Assembly: GCA_020435885.1 (NCBI GenBank)
Contig: JAGQYU010000082.1
Location: forward strand, 1,607 to 17,628
Direction: 5' to 3'
Length of the DNA: 16,022 bases
Origin: Flavobacteriaceae bacterium
Lineage (GTDB): Bacteria; Bacteroidota; Bacteroidia; Flavobacteriales; Flavobacteriaceae
In this document: positions 15,066-16,022 of the stretch, piece by piece
Layout: the number at the start of each line of letters is the position of its first letter
Numbering within the stretch: the stretch's first letter is position 1
The notes under the pieces: generated by a model
What the model was told of the DNA's origin: nothing
The model's input: the letters and a program-made list of their open reading frames with translations, nothing else
Databases searched by the model: none
Made by a program: the position numbers and the translations under genes

Positions 15066-15101
15066 TTTTGTTTAACAAATATATAAATTAGTTAAACAAA
15101 A
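15066..15101. promoter_or_regulatory. 36-bp dyad, probable operator of the crt operon
   Basis: Left arm TTTTGTTTAACAAAT (15066-15080) and right arm ATTAGTTAAACAAAA (15087-15101) are reverse complements at 14 of 15 positions, with a 6-base spacer. The outer 11 bp of each arm match perfectly. The dyad covers the whole -33/-7 spacer, the -7 box and the predicted transcript start of crtI, an ideal place for a repressor. The CarH-like regulator encoded upstream is the obvious candidate ligand. Confidence 0.6.
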
Positions 15102-15105
15102 CAAA
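15076..15105 (-). promoter_or_regulatory. Promoter of the crtI-photolyase operon
   Basis: On the minus strand TTTG (15105-15102) is followed by 18 bases and TATATTTG (15083-15076), an exact Bacteroidota -33/-7 promoter. The start is predicted near 15072, about 7 bases from the crtI ATG. The -7 box lies inside the dyad at 15066-15101. Confidence 0.65.
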
Positions 15106-15119
15106 AAATATTTTTTAAA

Positions 15120-16007
15120 TTATAGATATTTTAACAATTCATTAATAGATGCAAAATACTTTATTGATTTGTATGTTGATATAGATTCAGCTTTTGGTCC
15201 TAACATACAAAATTTATTAAACGTATCTGAAAGCAACAATTTATTTACTTGTTGTAAATAAAAATCTATATCTTCTGGTTGAACTGTAAAGTAAGTAATG
15301 AAATAAATATTTGAATATAATTCATTTAATTGAGCTATATGCTCTAAAGAAATATTTTGCCCTAAATAAATAGTTCTGTAATTACGTAGAGTTATTTCAT
15401 AATATATGTAGAGCAAACCTAGCTCATGTATCTCTCCTAAAGGTAAATATAAAACAAATATCTTGTCAGCATCATTTGATATGGAAGATTGATTAATGTC
15501 AATATTTGAATGTATCTTCTGAGCTATTAGATTTGAAATAAAATGTTCATGAATAGGTTTAATAGACCCTGTTTGCCATAAAAATCCAATATGTTCTAAT
15601 AACGGAATAAAAATATCAACAAAAATCTCTCTTAATGACTTTCTACTTATTAACTTATTAAATGTATCATTAAAAAGTACCACATCAAACTTCATCATAG
15701 ATATTTTGAAACTATTTATAGCAAATTCTTCTACTAGTTTTAATGTAGCAAATTCTTTAACATTTAAAATTATATCATTATCAGATAGTTCTGCTATTTT
15801 AGATATCTTTAATCCATTATTATTTAACAATGTAATATTCAGAAGCTTAATAAAATTCTTATCATCATAATAGCGAATATTGTATTCCGTCCTGCAAGGC
15901 TCTAAAAGTCCATATCTCTTTTCCCATATTCGTATAGTATGAGCTTTAATACCACTAAAATTCTCAAGGTCTTTTATTGAAAAAACTGTTTTTATATTGT
16001 TTAACAT
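15120..16007 (-). CDS. MerR-family regulator with cobalamin-binding domain (CarH/LitR-like photoreceptor)
   Basis: A 295-residue repressor-type regulator with three domains. The MerR winged helix (about 8-80) contains TIRIWEKRYGLLEPCRT and NIRYYDD. The four-helix cap (about 88-168) contains W144-x9-E154-H155 in the stretch FLWQTGSIKPIHEHFIS, the signature that packs on the adenosyl group in CarH. The Rossmann-like B12-binding domain (about 182-295) contains E192-I-H194-E-L-G197, the E-x-H-x-x-G motif whose His ligates cobalt, preceded by FVLYLPLG. Known CarH proteins bind DNA as adenosylcobalamin tetramers in the dark and fall apart in light, inducing carotenoid genes. The gene sits 54 bases upstream of crtI and is transcribed the same way, with no clear terminator between. 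Intact B12 motifs make real photosensing likely; many Bacteroidota relatives could instead be B12-free. Confidence 0.88.
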   Translation of the reverse strand: MLNNIKTVFSIKDLENFSGIKAHTIRIWEKRYGLLEPCRTEYNIRYYDDKNFIKLLNITLLNNNGLKISKIAELSDNDIILNVKEFATLKLVEEFAINSFKISMMKFDVVLFNDTFNKLISRKSLREIFVDIFIPLLEHIGFLWQTGSIKPIHEHFISNLIAQKIHSNIDINQSSISNDADKIFVLYLPLGEIHELGLLYIYYEITLRNYRTIYLGQNISLEHIAQLNELYSNIYFITYFTVQPEDIDFYLQQVNKLLLSDTFNKFCMLGPKAESISTYKSIKYFASINELLKYL

Positions 16008-16022
16008 TTAATAATATAATTA

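Noticed and set aside
15103..15116. AAAAAATATTTTTT palindrome as a terminator of the regulator gene
   Set aside because: It has no GC stem and no loop; it is more likely simple AT-rich DNA next to the -33 element. Read-through from the regulator into crtI is therefore possible.
1..16022. Mobile element, CRISPR, tRNA or rRNA
   Set aside because: No transposase, integrase, direct-repeat array, cloverleaf or rRNA segment was seen on either strand.

Overview
The window is AT-rich, gene-dense DNA from a member of the Bacteroidota, most likely of the order Flavobacteriales. The evidence is the set of families present (DUF3822, DUF2141, 2TM-domain proteins, a LytTR regulator paired with a His_kinase-family sensor, a zeaxanthin-type crt cluster), the absence of clear Shine-Dalgarno sequences, and several matches to the Bacteroidota promoter element TAnnTTTG. 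No gene-free stretch exceeds about 150 bases. I see no rRNA, tRNA, CRISPR array, insertion sequence or phage gene.

Left part (1-5049). A lipoprotein-type D-Ala-D-Ala carboxypeptidase, cut by the left edge, overlaps the end of a RecD/Dda-like helicase gene; both run leftward. Divergent from them is a three-gene rightward unit in which each gene overlaps the next: a two-TM protein of unknown function, a DUF3822 protein and the 16S rRNA methyltransferase RsmD. RsmD converges, with a 4-base overlap, on a tiny secreted protein that looks like a lone T9SS C-terminal domain.

Middle part (5144-8776, leftward). Six closely packed genes look like one operon: two DUF2141 exported proteins with EF-hand-like loops, a sensor kinase whose C-terminus is fused to a 2TM domain, two free-standing 2TM proteins, and a LytTR response regulator. 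This is a compact envelope-sensing module with three copies of the poorly understood 2TM domain.

A divergent Crp/Fnr regulator (8929-9555) is followed by a small DUF2892 membrane protein. Between them lies a GTGA-N6-TCAC palindrome about 40 bases upstream of the predicted transcription start, which fits direct activation of the second gene by the first gene's product. A probable bidirectional terminator separates this pair from the next operon.

Right part (9872-16007, leftward). The operon crtI-crtB-crtZ-crtY-SRPBCC-photolyase encodes conversion of phytoene through lycopene and beta-carotene to zeaxanthin, plus light-driven DNA repair. Just upstream is a MerR-family regulator that keeps the cobalamin-binding signatures of the CarH/LitR photoreceptors (W-x9-E-H and E-x-H-x-x-G). 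The 54-base gap before crtI holds a full Bacteroidota promoter overlapped by a 36-base near-perfect dyad. The simplest reading is a vitamin-B12-dependent light switch: the regulator blocks the promoter in the dark and releases it in the light, turning on carotenoid and photolyase together. This is the most interesting system in the window.
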